A DNA stretch of 64,000 nucleotides from Oscillibacter faecalis_A (lineage in GTDB: Bacteria > Bacillota > Clostridia > Oscillospirales > Oscillospiraceae). Positions 1 to 7,328 of the stretch are shown here, one piece after another (positions within the stretch are counted from its first letter, which is position 1; each line of letters opens with the position of its first letter). The notes under the pieces are model-generated. The model was given only the letters and a program-made list of their open reading frames with translations. It did not search any database and was not told where the DNA came from. The translations under genes were made by a program, and so were the position numbers. The stretch is taken from the NCBI RefSeq assembly GCF_029218125.1, contig NZ_JARFXX010000002.1:62001-126000 (forward strand), read 5' to 3'.

Positions 1-576
1 ACGCAGACCGCTATGCTAAAATACGCAATGAGGGGATGCATACCCTTACGGAGCCGTTTCCCACATTTGCGGCAGGTGCTGGACCTGCGTCAGCATTTGT
101 GGGGACTGCTTCGCAAACGTCTGATACATTCGGGGAAGCCGTAGGTTACGGACCTACCAAGCTGGCCCCGGATGTTATCGGACCCTCACAGACGCGGGAA
201 CCGGTTTGACCGTAAGTTGCGGGGAGGTGTCCTCCATGTTGAACGCCCGCGTTGTGAGAAATAGCTGAGATTGTGTCCCAGCGTCACCATTGGTGGCAAG
301 GCTGGTTGGATTGGCACGGTCTTGTCAGCAGGGCTTGAATGAGTTTCCGTCGCGGTAGGTGCTGGACCTACGTCAGGGCCGGAAACTTCATTCAGGCTCC
401 TTTTGTGAGTGCCACGCAAAGCGCCTTTAAACGGCCTTTGAACGCGCCCTTCCCATCGGAATATACAACACACACCAGAAAGTGCCCATCTTCGCTTTTA
501 CGGGCATTTATGGCCGTTCCTGACGGCTTCTCCACTTGGCATAGTAAAAGACCTCCCATTTTGGGAGGCCTTTTTT
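1..576 (+). ncRNA. Large ornate structured RNA candidate of the prophage (5' end outside window)
   Basis: About 575 nt carry no convincing reading frame but many strong helices. Seen: 127-135 pairs with 166-174 around a hairpin 141-157; 60-65 pairs with 98-103 around a hairpin 72-88; 185-198 pairs with 246-258 (12 bp with a small internal loop); 337-349 pairs with 380-393 (13 bp, one bulge) around a hairpin 355-371; smaller hairpins lie near 222-234, 483-506 and 513-527. The module at 69-94 recurs at 352-377 with a compensating base-pair change. Positions 130/171 and 59/104 pair as U-G only if the plus strand is transcribed, and a terminator with a T-run follows at 552-576. Size, complexity and phage setting recall the ROOL and GOLLD classes, but I cannot match a consensus, so the class is inference. 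Confidence 0.72.
544..576. terminator. Bidirectional terminator between structured RNA and phage operon
   Basis: The stem CCTCCC (552-557) / GGGAGG (563-568) has a five-base loop and six T on the plus strand (571-576). Read leftward it follows the stop codon of the 52-residue phage protein at once and has a weaker T-run. It would therefore end both the plus-strand RNA and the minus-strand replication operon. Confidence 0.8.
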
Positions 577-734
577 CAAATTTTATCCGCGATAGCATCC
601 ATCAGCCAGTCCTCAACACTCTCAAAGCCGCAGACCTCTACGGTTCTGCAAATCTGCTCGTAGACTGTTTGGCTGACCTCTACGGAGAGCGTCACCGTTT
701 CTTTTACTTCGGGTTCTGTTTTCTTTCTGGGCAT
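576..734 (-). CDS. Small phage protein, 52 aa, unknown function
   Basis: This is a short reading frame with a good ribosome site (GGGGAG seven bases before ATG 734). It begins four bases after the stop of the upstream nuclease frame and ends at the shared terminator. The product starts MPRKKTEPEV with a basic N-terminus, then has a VTLSVEV stretch followed by a predicted helix ending EDWLMDAIADKI. The beta-then-helix layout resembles small ribbon-helix-helix-like phage proteins, but I do not recognise the family. It is the last gene of the leftward early operon. Confidence 0.65.
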   Translation of the reverse strand: MPRKKTEPEVKETVTLSVEVSQTVYEQICRTVEVCGFESVEDWLMDAIADKI

Positions 735-737
735 AGC

Positions 738-1376
738 TTATCTCCCCTTTACGGCAGTGAGTACGGTTTCCAAAAGTTTGATGGCGGCGGAGGTGCTTGC
801 CACAGCGTCCAAATCAAGGATGACTGTTTTGCCCCGCTTTTCGTTTCCGTCCTTGTCTATCCAGTTCGGCTTGCATACGCTCAGCTTCCGGCCCTCCCGG
901 AAATATTCGATGATGTTCTTGCCGGTGTTGACGGTAACCGGCTTCTCGGTGTCCCAAACGTTCATAGTGGCTCCTTTCATAGAAAAATCGGATAAGGGAT
1001 GTATAAAAAAACGCGCGTGCGCGTTGTGATCTTGTGCGGCGGCATACAGGGAAAGCCAGTCGGTAAGCCTCATGGTAACGAGCCATGGGGCTTTATTCTT
1101 GCGGTGGAACACTGCCGGGGAACCATCCTGAAACCGTTCTGCGTCCCGTACAGCTTGCTCTATTGCCTTTGCTATGTTCAACTGCTCCACGCGCTTGCAC
1201 TCAATGTGGATACCGGGTAGGCCAAACACATCAGGCACAGTCCCGTATGTCCTGTTCCCGCCCCACGAAACGGGATACCCGGCGCGGCGGAGGTGATCTG
1301 TAAGCTCCCGTTCCCCCGCCGCACCCTTGCGCTGTGACATTCTTCCGCTTGTCACCGATCTCCTGCTTTCACTCAT
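738..1376 (-). CDS. Phage PD-(D/E)XK nuclease (Holliday-junction-resolvase-like) fused in frame to a small C-terminal protein
   Basis: Residues about 13-120 look like the Hjc/VRR-NUC-like nucleases of phage replication modules: RKGAAGERELTDHLRRAG, then VPDVFG and IECKRV, which supply the D and ExK of a PD-(D/E)XK site. Such enzymes cut branched DNA during phage replication or recombination. From residue about 138 the frame continues, without a stop, into a separate-looking 75-residue segment beginning MNVWDTEKP. That internal ATG (963) has its own AAAGGAG site, so the second part may also be made alone. The joint contains a low-complexity alternating GC tract. The first start overlaps the previous stop (ATGA). 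MSQRKG twelve codons later is an alternative start. Confidence 0.7.
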   Translation of the reverse strand: MSESRRSVTSGRMSQRKGAAGERELTDHLRRAGYPVSWGGNRTYGTVPDVFGLPGIHIECKRVEQLNIAKAIEQAVRDAERFQDGSPAVFHRKNKAPWLVTMRLTDWLSLYAAAQDHNAHARFFIHPLSDFSMKGATMNVWDTEKPVTVNTGKNIIEYFREGRKLSVCKPNWIDKDGNEKRGKTVILDLDAVASTSAAIKLLETVLTAVKGR

Positions 1377-1572
1377 TCATCAGGATTGCCCCGGCCTCAC
1401 TCAAATCTTCGATGATCTCGCAGTTGGTCAGCCCCATAGCATGGATTTCCCTGTCTCCGCTGCTCAGCTCCACAAGAGCAAGGCAGACTACCGGGTGGGA
1501 AACATGGCCGTCGAACCCCCATAGCAAATTGGCGGGGGCGGGAATGATCTGAAGAATTTTATTTCCGTTCAT
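1369..1572 (-). CDS. Small phage protein, 67 aa, unknown function
   Basis: ATG 1572 is preceded by AAAGGACAAC, and the stop overlaps the start of the nuclease gene, so it is translationally coupled to it. The product (starts MNGNKILQIIPAPANL) has a beta-rich middle (GHVSHPVVCLALVEL) and a helical end with an acidic motif. I recognise no family. Its place between the helicase-linked gene and the nuclease gene suggests an accessory replication or host-takeover role, which is only inference. Confidence 0.6.
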   Translation of the reverse strand: MNGNKILQIIPAPANLLWGFDGHVSHPVVCLALVELSSGDREIHAMGLTNCEIIEDLSEAGAILMNE

Positions 1573-1599
1573 AATGTTGTCCTTTCTGTTCTGACCGGC

Positions 1600-1770
1600 T
1601 CACAGCCGGAAATAATCGTTGAGCTTCTGTTCAAATTTGTCACGGTCTGACACATCCAGCAGGGGCGCAAAGCGATGCTGTAGACCGTCCCTCTGGCGGT
1701 AGCGATCACGCTTGCGGCGCTTTGGCTTTGTGCCTCGCAGAATGGTGCAGGCTTGTTCGAGAGTTAGCAT
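1600..1770 (-). CDS. Small basic phage protein, 56 aa
   Basis: The start at ATG 1770 has a GGGAGG site and lies inside the last codons of the DnaB gene, with seven bases of overlap. The product begins MLTLEQACTILRGTK, has a very basic middle (KPKRRKRDRYRQRDGLQHRF) and ends with an acidic helix. The N-terminal piece resembles a short DNA-binding or adaptor helix. No family is recognised. Its coupling to the helicase gene suggests a replication accessory. Confidence 0.6.
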   Translation of the reverse strand: MLTLEQACTILRGTKPKRRKRDRYRQRDGLQHRFAPLLDVSDRDKFEQKLNDYFRL

Positions 1771-3020
1771 ACGATCCTCCCGGTCGCCTTGTAGAAGGTT
1801 GCATCGACATGACCGCATGGCCCGCGTCGATTCTTGTCAAGCCACAGCTCCAGCAGAGACGGTGTTCCCGCTCCGCTGCTCTCGCAGGGCGGATCGTGCA
1901 GCAGGCACACAGTATCTGCATCCTGTTCGATGGCTCCGCTCTCCCTGAGATTGGCCATGGTAGCCCGGAACTCACCGGAGCGGTCAGAGGCAGCGGCCCG
2001 GTTCAGTTGACAAAGGCACAGCACGGGGATATTCAGCCGCATAGCCAGCAACTTGAGCGCACGGCTGTTCCGGGTGGTAGATTCATAGAGCGATAGGCGT
2101 TTTTCCGGTGGTTCCAGCAGCCCCAAGTGATCGACCACCAGCAGACCCGGCTTTTCCCGGAAACACAGGGCTTCAATCTGCCGGACGTTCATCCCGGAAT
2201 GGCGGTTAAATACGATGGGCAGCTTGGAAAGCTGAGACATCCCGCTTGCAAACCGCTTGTATTCTTCTTCCTCCAACGTTCCGCCGAACATGAACCGAGC
2301 CGCAGAACCGCCGCCCAGATTGCCCACCAGACGGGCGGAGCAGTCCTCAGAGGTCATCTCAAGCGAGGCATAGACAACCCTCGTCCCAGTTTTGGCGGCG
2401 TTCAGTGCGATTTGCAAGGCAAGGGCGGATTTGCCGACAGCGGGCCTTGCGCCGATGATATGTAACCCACCGTTGATGTAACCGCCGCCCAGCAGTTTGT
2501 CCAATCCGGCAAGGCCAGAGGGAACGCAGGGGGCTTTCCCCTCAGCCTGACGCTCGACCCGGTCACAGAGGGCATTCAGAGCGTCGGCAACGGTCGTTGC
2601 TTCTCCGGCCCCGCCGTCCTCTGCAAGTTCCTGGATGACCGTCCGTGCATGGCTTAATGCCTCGGCGGGGGTACGGCCAGAGGAAACCAGCTCGTTTCCC
2701 AGCACTGCCAGCTTCCGGCTCAAAAAAGCTTCCTTGACGGCGGACACATAGACGGTAAGGTTGGCGGTGGTGGGTGTAATTTCCATTGATTCCAGCAGAA
2801 GCTTGTCCGTCACCTCCGGGCAATGCTGCCCCGCTTCTGCCCGAACGGTGAGCGCGTCAAAGCTGCCGTTTTCTGCGAACTGCCGCCGCATGGCCCGGAA
2901 TACCTCACGGAGCGGGACAAGTGTAAAATCATCTTCGGACAGCCCGGAAGCCTCCGGGAATAGCGTGGCATCGATCAGCAGGGAGCCGATCACGCCGTAC
3001 TCATTCAAAACATTTTCCAT
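1764..3020 (-). CDS. Phage replicative DNA helicase, DnaB family
   Basis: The 418-residue product has an N-terminal DnaB primase-interaction domain (about 1-110, starting MENVLNEYGVIGSLL) and a RecA-like motor domain (about 170-418). The motor has Walker A GARPAVGKSALAL, Walker B LLVVDHLGLLE and a later LCQLNRAAA motif followed by the QDADTVCLLHD strand typical of hexameric helicases. It would unwind the phage fork. The start at 3020 has GGAGG eight bases upstream and lies right after the initiator stop. The protein is slightly shorter than cellular DnaB (about 440-470), as is usual for phage forms. Upstream is the initiator gene that probably loads it. Confidence 0.9.
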   Translation of the reverse strand: MENVLNEYGVIGSLLIDATLFPEASGLSEDDFTLVPLREVFRAMRRQFAENGSFDALTVRAEAGQHCPEVTDKLLLESMEITPTTANLTVYVSAVKEAFLSRKLAVLGNELVSSGRTPAEALSHARTVIQELAEDGGAGEATTVADALNALCDRVERQAEGKAPCVPSGLAGLDKLLGGGYINGGLHIIGARPAVGKSALALQIALNAAKTGTRVVYASLEMTSEDCSARLVGNLGGGSAARFMFGGTLEEEEYKRFASGMSQLSKLPIVFNRHSGMNVRQIEALCFREKPGLLVVDHLGLLEPPEKRLSLYESTTRNSRALKLLAMRLNIPVLCLCQLNRAAASDRSGEFRATMANLRESGAIEQDADTVCLLHDPPCESSGAGTPSLLELWLDKNRRGPCGHVDATFYKATGRIVC

Positions 3021-3023
3021 GTG

Positions 3024-3722
3024 CTACCTCCGCCATGTTTCGGTTACCGGGTCAAACTGTGGAGCGGGCTGCTCAGAATTTGACTGTTTCGCATCATGTC
3101 TCCACCTATCCCAGTTCTCCGCATTTCGGCAAGCCGCTTGCCAACTTCGCATGGGGGTCTTGCCAACCATCCAACCCTTCGCCTCGTAAAAGTCGATAAA
3201 GCCTTGCGGGTCCACCGCTGAATGGCGTTCAGCCACATAGGCTTGAACCTCTGCTAACGTGGGCGGGGTGAAGCGCTTCGCGCGTGGCGGCGTAGCCGCC
3301 CCATTACTCTTCCTTCCTCTTCCCTTTTCTCTCCTGTCCTGTGTATCCGCTTTGGAAACATTTTGTATACACGGTGTATCCGAGTAACTATATCGACCGT
3401 TTTTTTCACAAGACAAATGCTGTTTTTCTTCAATGTAAATTGATGGCGCATAGCGGTCACTTTGGATGTAATTATTTACCTTCCAATCCCGGATTACGCA
3501 TACGCCAGCTTCGAACGGGATAATAAAGCCTTTCGCAATCAGTAATTTTAAGTCATCCCCAGAAGCATTAACCATTGCTGTAATCCTTTTAGGAGATGAC
3601 ACAAATCCGTCATCATCAGCCCTCATACCAAGATGAAAGTACAAACTCTGTGAACTGGCTGGGAGGTCGAGAAATACATCCGTGTCAACCACATCCAGCG
3701 AGAACATTCTCCGCTTCGCCAT
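3024..3722 (-). CDS. Phage replication initiator / replisome organizer
   Basis: The 232-residue protein starts MAKRRMFSLDVVDTDVF, with AGGAGG ten bases upstream, and has an N-terminal winged-helix-like domain (FLDLPASSQSLYFHLGMRADDDGFV). This is the usual start of Firmicutes phage replisome organizers that bind the origin. A Lys/Arg-rich linker (about 130-160) leads to a C-terminal segment containing FIDFYEAKGWMVG and MRSWQAACRNAENW, typical of helicase-loading tails. Gene order (initiator then DnaB) fits. The linker DNA contains GTGTATCCG repeats that could be the origin itself. Confidence 0.82.
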   Translation of the reverse strand: MAKRRMFSLDVVDTDVFLDLPASSQSLYFHLGMRADDDGFVSSPKRITAMVNASGDDLKLLIAKGFIIPFEAGVCVIRDWKVNNYIQSDRYAPSIYIEEKQHLSCEKNGRYSYSDTPCIQNVSKADTQDRREKGRGRKSNGAATPPRAKRFTPPTLAEVQAYVAERHSAVDPQGFIDFYEAKGWMVGKTPMRSWQAACRNAENWDRWRHDAKQSNSEQPAPQFDPVTETWRR

Positions 3723-3723
3723 T

Positions 3724-3909
3724 TTATTCCTCCTGCGCCTGCTGCCGCGCCCATGCCCGCAGATCATCCACCAGCACCCGCGTACAGCCGCCGAGATGAA
3801 CAACGGGAAAGCCCGGCACCTTGGCAAGTCGGTAGAGAGTGGGCCTTGATACCCCTAAAAGCTGCGCGGCTTGCGTCATATTAACCGCCACGGGTTCAGC
3901 CGGTGTCAT
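3724..3909 (-). CDS. Excisionase/AlpA-like helix-turn-helix protein
   Basis: The 61-residue protein contains MTQAAQLLGVSRPTLYRL, a MerR-like winged-helix recognition segment of the helix_turn_helix_17 (excisionase/AlpA) type, then GFPVVHLGGCTRVLVDDLRAW. Such proteins act as excisionases or as activators of phage genes. Start and stop overlap the neighbouring genes by a few bases (ATGA at 3906-3909). It is transcribed with the replication genes rather than beside the integrase, so a regulatory role is about as likely as excision. Confidence 0.8.
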   Translation of the reverse strand: MTPAEPVAVNMTQAAQLLGVSRPTLYRLAKVPGFPVVHLGGCTRVLVDDLRAWARQQAQEE

Positions 3910-4088
3910 CGCTCTGCCTCCTTTGAAAGCTCCTTGATAATTTGTAAGATGCGGTCTTTTTCCTCTGGGGAGAGTTCACGTCGGAGCTTCCGGGAAAAGC
4001 TGCAGTCTGCAATTCCCAGAGCTTCAGCGATTTGCCAGAGTTTTACACCTGCTCCCGCTGCCTTGCGGCGAATTTCGAAATTAGTCAT
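3906..4088 (-). CDS. Cro-like phage HTH regulator
   Basis: The 60-residue product starts MTNFEIRRKAAGAGVKLWQ with a strong TGGAGG site seven bases before ATG 4088. It carries a helix-turn-helix (KLWQIAEALGIADCSFSRKLR) and a C-terminal helix SPEEKDRILQIIKELSKEAE. It is the first gene of the leftward operon and is divergent from the CI-like repressor, as in a lambdoid-style switch, which supports a Cro/antirepressor role. Confidence 0.8.
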   Translation of the reverse strand: MTNFEIRRKAAGAGVKLWQIAEALGIADCSFSRKLRRELSPEEKDRILQIIKELSKEAER

Positions 4089-4115
4089 GAAAAACCTCCA
4101 GAATAAAATTTGTTG

Positions 4116-4174
4116 TTGACTCTTCAACTGTTATCTGCTATCCTGATTATAGCAAACAACAAGAGCGTGCACAA
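4116..4174. promoter_or_regulatory. Overlapping divergent phage switch promoters
   Basis: Rightward: TTGACT (4116-4121), 17 bases, TATCCT (4139-4144), towards the repressor. Leftward: TTGTGC (complement of 4169-4174), 17 bases, TATAAT (complement of 4146-4151), towards the Cro-like gene. The two -10 boxes are one base apart, so a repressor bound here would affect both. Confidence 0.75.
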
Positions 4175-4239
4175 CTGGTCCGAGAAAAGTTGATGCAGGT
4201 GTGTACAAACGAAGATTTTTAAAGCAAGGATGTGAATAA

Positions 4240-4911
4240 ATGAAGCGAGAACGAAAACTAAAATTTGCGGAGCGGTTCAATGAATTGCGTGGAGCGGAAT
4301 CGCAAAAAGATTTTGCTGAAAGAATTGGTGTTTCTCGTCCCACTGTTGGCTTCTACGAAAATGGAGATCGTTTGCCGCAAGCTGATGTACTGGCCCAAAT
4401 TGCGGACCGTTGTGGTGTTACATCAGACTGGCTATTAGGGCTATCTGATTACACTTACGATGCATCCCGGCAAATTACACTCGCTGAACTCGGCTTTTCA
4501 GAAAAAGCAGCAAATCAAATTGCTTCTATTGCGGGGGCGGCGGAAACAGCGGCAGATTTGGGCAATCAAGCAAACGAAAAGGTTAGTAGCGTTGAAAATC
4601 CGTGTGAATATACTTTGCAAGAAGAAGCGCGGGCATTTCTTGCACTTAATGTACTACTCCAAAGCCCTGAATTTGTCCGTGTACTTGGTAATGCATGGTC
4701 CTATATGCGGTTTACTGGACGATTTGATCGTAATTGGAAAATTACTCTCAATGTAGACGGGGCAAAGGAGCCGTTCTCTGCTCCGTGTGATGTGCTGCTC
4801 GATGCCTTGTGGAATAGAGTAGCGGAGCCATTGAGAAATATTCTTAGCGCGGTAGCGCATGAAGTACAGCAAGGAACGAGAAATATTGATATCCCGAAAC
4901 AGAAAGAATAA
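4240..4911 (+). CDS. CI-like prophage repressor (XRE family)
   Basis: The 223-residue protein has an N-terminal XRE helix-turn-helix (about 8-65): QKDFAERIGVSRPTVGFYENG, then VLAQIADRCGVTSDWLLGLSD. The C-terminal part is helical and shows no LexA-type Ser/Lys protease signature, so induction may depend on an antirepressor or a metalloprotease rather than on self-cleavage. The ribosome site is modest (AAGGATG). It is divergent from the Cro-like operon and followed by the integrase, as expected for a lysogeny module. The AT-richer codon use compared with the host genes fits a mobile origin. Confidence 0.85.
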   Translation: MKRERKLKFAERFNELRGAESQKDFAERIGVSRPTVGFYENGDRLPQADVLAQIADRCGVTSDWLLGLSDYTYDASRQITLAELGFSEKAANQIASIAGAAETAADLGNQANEKVSSVENPCEYTLQEEARAFLALNVLLQSPEFVRVLGNAWSYMRFTGRFDRNWKITLNVDGAKEPFSAPCDVLLDALWNRVAEPLRNILSAVAHEVQQGTRNIDIPKQKE

Positions 4912-5013
4912 AAACCGCCCCCGGTGCTGGAACACCGGAAGCGGTCATGGGGGCAGTAAACTTGCAACGGCCTACTGCCCTCCAATCATAACACGAAATA
5001 TGGAGGAATTGCA

Positions 5014-6264
5014 GTGCCAAGAAAATCAAATACCAGAGCGGCGCAAGGGTCCGGAAGCATCCGGCAGCGGGCAGACGGCACATGGGAGGCCCGCTTTATC
5101 GTGGGGCATGATCCCGGCACAGGAAAGCCGGTCAGAAAATCCGTTTACGGCAAGACCCAAAAGGAAGTCCGGCAAAAGCTGGCACAGGCTGTGGCGGCGG
5201 TGGACAATAAAGCATACCGGGAACCGTGTAAAATGACCCTGGGTGAGTGGCTGGACATTTGGGCGGATACATACCTTGAGGGTGTAAAGCCCCGCACAGT
5301 GAAGATTTACAAGGATGATATACGGCTCCATATCAAGCCTTATCTTGCGGCGGTGAAGCTGGGAGAACTGGATACCCACACGGTACAAAAGTACTTCAAT
5401 ACGCTCATGACCAGCGGGAAGAAAGTGCCTGTAAGAGATAAGGCCGGAAAGATCGTCAAGAAGGGCGGAAAAACGGTTTATGAAACGGCTCCGCTGTCCG
5501 CAAAGACGGTGAAGAACGTGCATGGTGTCTTGCATGGCGCTCTGCGGCAGGCAGTAATCAACCGATATATCCCACTAAACCCTGCGGATGGAGATTTCTG
5601 CAAGCTGCCAAAAGTCCAGAAAGAGGAAATAAAGCCTCTTGATGAAAAACAGATCGCAGACTTCATGAAAGCTATCCGGGGGAACCCGTTCGAGGACGCT
5701 TTCCTTGTGACCCTGTTCACCGGCCTGCGGCAAGGGGAACTATTGGGGCTGACATGGGATTGTGTGGACTTTGATAACGGTATTCTGACGATCAACAAGC
5801 AGATGCAGCTTCATCAGGACAAGGACATGAAAGCATACCAGCTTGTTCCCACAAAGAACAGCAAGGCCCGGACGATCACGGCGGCACCCTTTGTCATAGA
5901 GTGTCTGAGGCATCGGAAGATAGAGCAGGCAAAGGAACGGCTCCTTGCTGGCCCGCTATGGCAGCAAAGCGGCCTTGTGTTTACGGATGCGACCGGGAAC
6001 CATATCACGAAGCCGACCCTCTATCGGGCATTTAAGAAAGCCGCTGCGTCCATCGGCAGACCGGACGCCCGCTTTCACGATCTGCGGCACAGCTACGCCG
6101 TGGCGGCGCTCCGCTCCGGGGACGATATTAAGACCGTGCAGGGGAATTTAGGCCATGCCACAGCCGCTTTCACACTGGACGTTTACGGCCATGTGACAGA
6201 CCAAATGAAACAGGACAGCGCAAGCCGCATGGAGCAGTTCATCAAGACCGTTTCCGGCTCCTAA
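5014..6264 (+). CDS. int: Tyrosine integrase of the prophage
   Basis: The 416-residue site-specific recombinase starts at GTG with GGAGG seven bases upstream. It has an N-terminal arm-binding domain (about 10-55, GSIRQRADGTWEARF), a core-binding SAM-like domain (about 65-190) and a catalytic domain (about 205-405). Catalytic residues are visible: Arg in FTGLRQGELLGL, the HxxR of RFHDLRHSYAV, His in LGHATAAF and Tyr in TLDVYGH. It inserts and helps excise the element at the adjacent tRNA-Cys gene. A GC-rich hairpin at 4915-4950 separates it from the repressor. Confidence 0.95.
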   Translation: MPRKSNTRAAQGSGSIRQRADGTWEARFIVGHDPGTGKPVRKSVYGKTQKEVRQKLAQAVAAVDNKAYREPCKMTLGEWLDIWADTYLEGVKPRTVKIYKDDIRLHIKPYLAAVKLGELDTHTVQKYFNTLMTSGKKVPVRDKAGKIVKKGGKTVYETAPLSAKTVKNVHGVLHGALRQAVINRYIPLNPADGDFCKLPKVQKEEIKPLDEKQIADFMKAIRGNPFEDAFLVTLFTGLRQGELLGLTWDCVDFDNGILTINKQMQLHQDKDMKAYQLVPTKNSKARTITAAPFVIECLRHRKIEQAKERLLAGPLWQQSGLVFTDATGNHITKPTLYRAFKKAAASIGRPDARFHDLRHSYAVAALRSGDDIKTVQGNLGHATAAFTLDVYGHVTDQMKQDSASRMEQFIKTVSGS

Positions 6265-6267
6265 AAT

Positions 6268-6305
6268 GGGGTAAAATTTCTGTAAGGGGTAAAAGATGGG
6301 GTAAA
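6268..6305 (+). repeat. Three GGGGTAAA direct repeats, likely integrase arm-type sites
   Basis: The octamer GGGGTAAA occurs at 6268, 6286 and 6298, directly after the integrase stop and before the tRNA-Cys target. Short direct repeats in this place usually bind the integrase N-terminal domain. The spacings are 18 and 12 bases. Confidence 0.6.
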
Positions 6306-6327
6306 CGCCTTAAAACAAGCATGATAA

Positions 6328-6358
6328 AAACCCTGTAACCATTGCGGTTACAGGGTTT
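6328..6358. terminator. Hairpin terminator between integrase and tRNA-Cys
   Basis: A perfect 13-bp inverted repeat (6328-6340 with 6346-6358) has a five-base loop. It ends in AAA/TTT on each side and could serve the integrase gene or the leftward tRNA transcript. Confidence 0.65.
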
Positions 6359-6363
6359 CGTTC

Positions 6364-6438
6364 TGGAGGTGACACCCGGATTTGAACCGGGGAATCAGGG
6401 TTTTGCAGACCCTTGCCTTACCACTTGGCTATGTCACC
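6364..6438 (-). tRNA. trnC: tRNA-Cys (GCA), probable integration site
   Basis: The minus strand folds as a cloverleaf. The acceptor stem is 6432-6438 with 6368-6374, the anticodon loop CTGCAAA gives anticodon GCA, the T-loop is GGTTCAAATCC and CCA is encoded at 6364-6366. Its 3' end faces the integrase, the usual geometry of a phage attachment site, which means the element rebuilds the 3' end of the gene. The other att copy lies outside the window. Confidence 0.93.
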
Positions 6439-6602
6439 AAAACTATATTTATATTTTGCTGAATGCTCATATAGGATACCGTATAATGAGCATTTTGTCA
6501 AGCATTATTTTTTGACGAAGCAGAGGGACGAAGCAGAGGGAAGAAGGGCGAAATGCCCCGCGCCGCTGCCGGAATTTCGGACAGCGGCGCAGATTATTTA
6601 GG

Positions 6603-7202
6603 TCAGAGCTCCGGGGTATCCAGCAGATTCATGACCGAGACCTCATAGGCGGTCCGTTCCTCTGTCCCTGTATCCGTGACCTTTCGGTAAATGCGGCTCT
6701 GGATTCGCCCCTTCAGCGAAAGCAGCGCGCCGACATCAAGAGTACTGATCTGCAGGGCGGTCTGGCCCCACGCGATGACCGGCAAATAATCCGCACGCCC
6801 ATAATTCCGGGGAACGGCCAGCAGCAGATCGCAAATGCTACGGCCCAGCGGCGTCCGGCGGTAGACAGGCGGCTTGCAGAGCGTGCCGGAGAGGATGATT
6901 TGATTCACGGCCTCGCCGGTCGGCGGGAGCAGCGCCTTTCCATAGACTGTCAAAATCAGACGCCGCCCAGTGACGGTGCGGTTATTGAAGGAGCGGAGCT
7001 GTCCATCGATTCGCAGCGGCTCTCCTGAATGAACACCAGCAAGCTGCTCCTGCCGTAGCAGCATAGGCAGCAGATCGGCTGTGCCGGAAAGGCGGGGGAC
7101 CTCTATGAATTGCCGGTAAAAGACCTGCCCGTGATTTTCGTGAGAGCGCTCCGGCGTCCCGGTGGGAACACCCTCTAAAAGTACCTCGTTGTATGCTTGC
7201 AT
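6603..7202 (-). CDS. SSB-like protein with two OB-fold-like halves
   Basis: The 199-residue product has a C-terminal half (about 95-199) that reads like a single-stranded-DNA-binding OB fold: NQIILSGTLCKPPVYRRTP, then ICDLLLAVPRNYGRADYLPVIAWG and a GALLSLKGRIQSRIY strand. The N-terminal half repeats the layout more weakly. It lacks the acidic C-terminal tip of replicative SSB, so it is more likely a paralogue than the essential SSB. I chose ATG 7202 because AGGTGG lies 11 bases upstream. An in-frame ATG 36 bases earlier has no site. It is divergent from the hydrolase gene. Confidence 0.7.
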   Translation of the reverse strand: MQAYNEVLLEGVPTGTPERSHENHGQVFYRQFIEVPRLSGTADLLPMLLRQEQLAGVHSGEPLRIDGQLRSFNNRTVTGRRLILTVYGKALLPPTGEAVNQIILSGTLCKPPVYRRTPLGRSICDLLLAVPRNYGRADYLPVIAWGQTALQISTLDVGALLSLKGRIQSRIYRKVTDTGTEERTAYEVSVMNLLDTPEL

Positions 7203-7328
7203 CGCTGTCTCGTCCACCTCTCGTCTGTGATGCTTCATCCTATGCGGCGGCGCGGAGCGATAGAACCACTTGTAACCTGTGCCGGCGGCGGATATAATAG
7301 CACCATAGAACTGTGCGGAGGTGTGCAG

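Noticed and set aside
1..200. Left attachment site of the prophage
   Set aside because: No copy of the tRNA-Cys 3' end was found between 1 and 6300; the left end must lie outside the window.
1..576. Protein-coding reading of the left end (several overlapping frames of 60-220 codons)
   Set aside because: Frames have no ribosome sites, odd composition and overlap on both strands, while paired helices explain the sequence constraint better.
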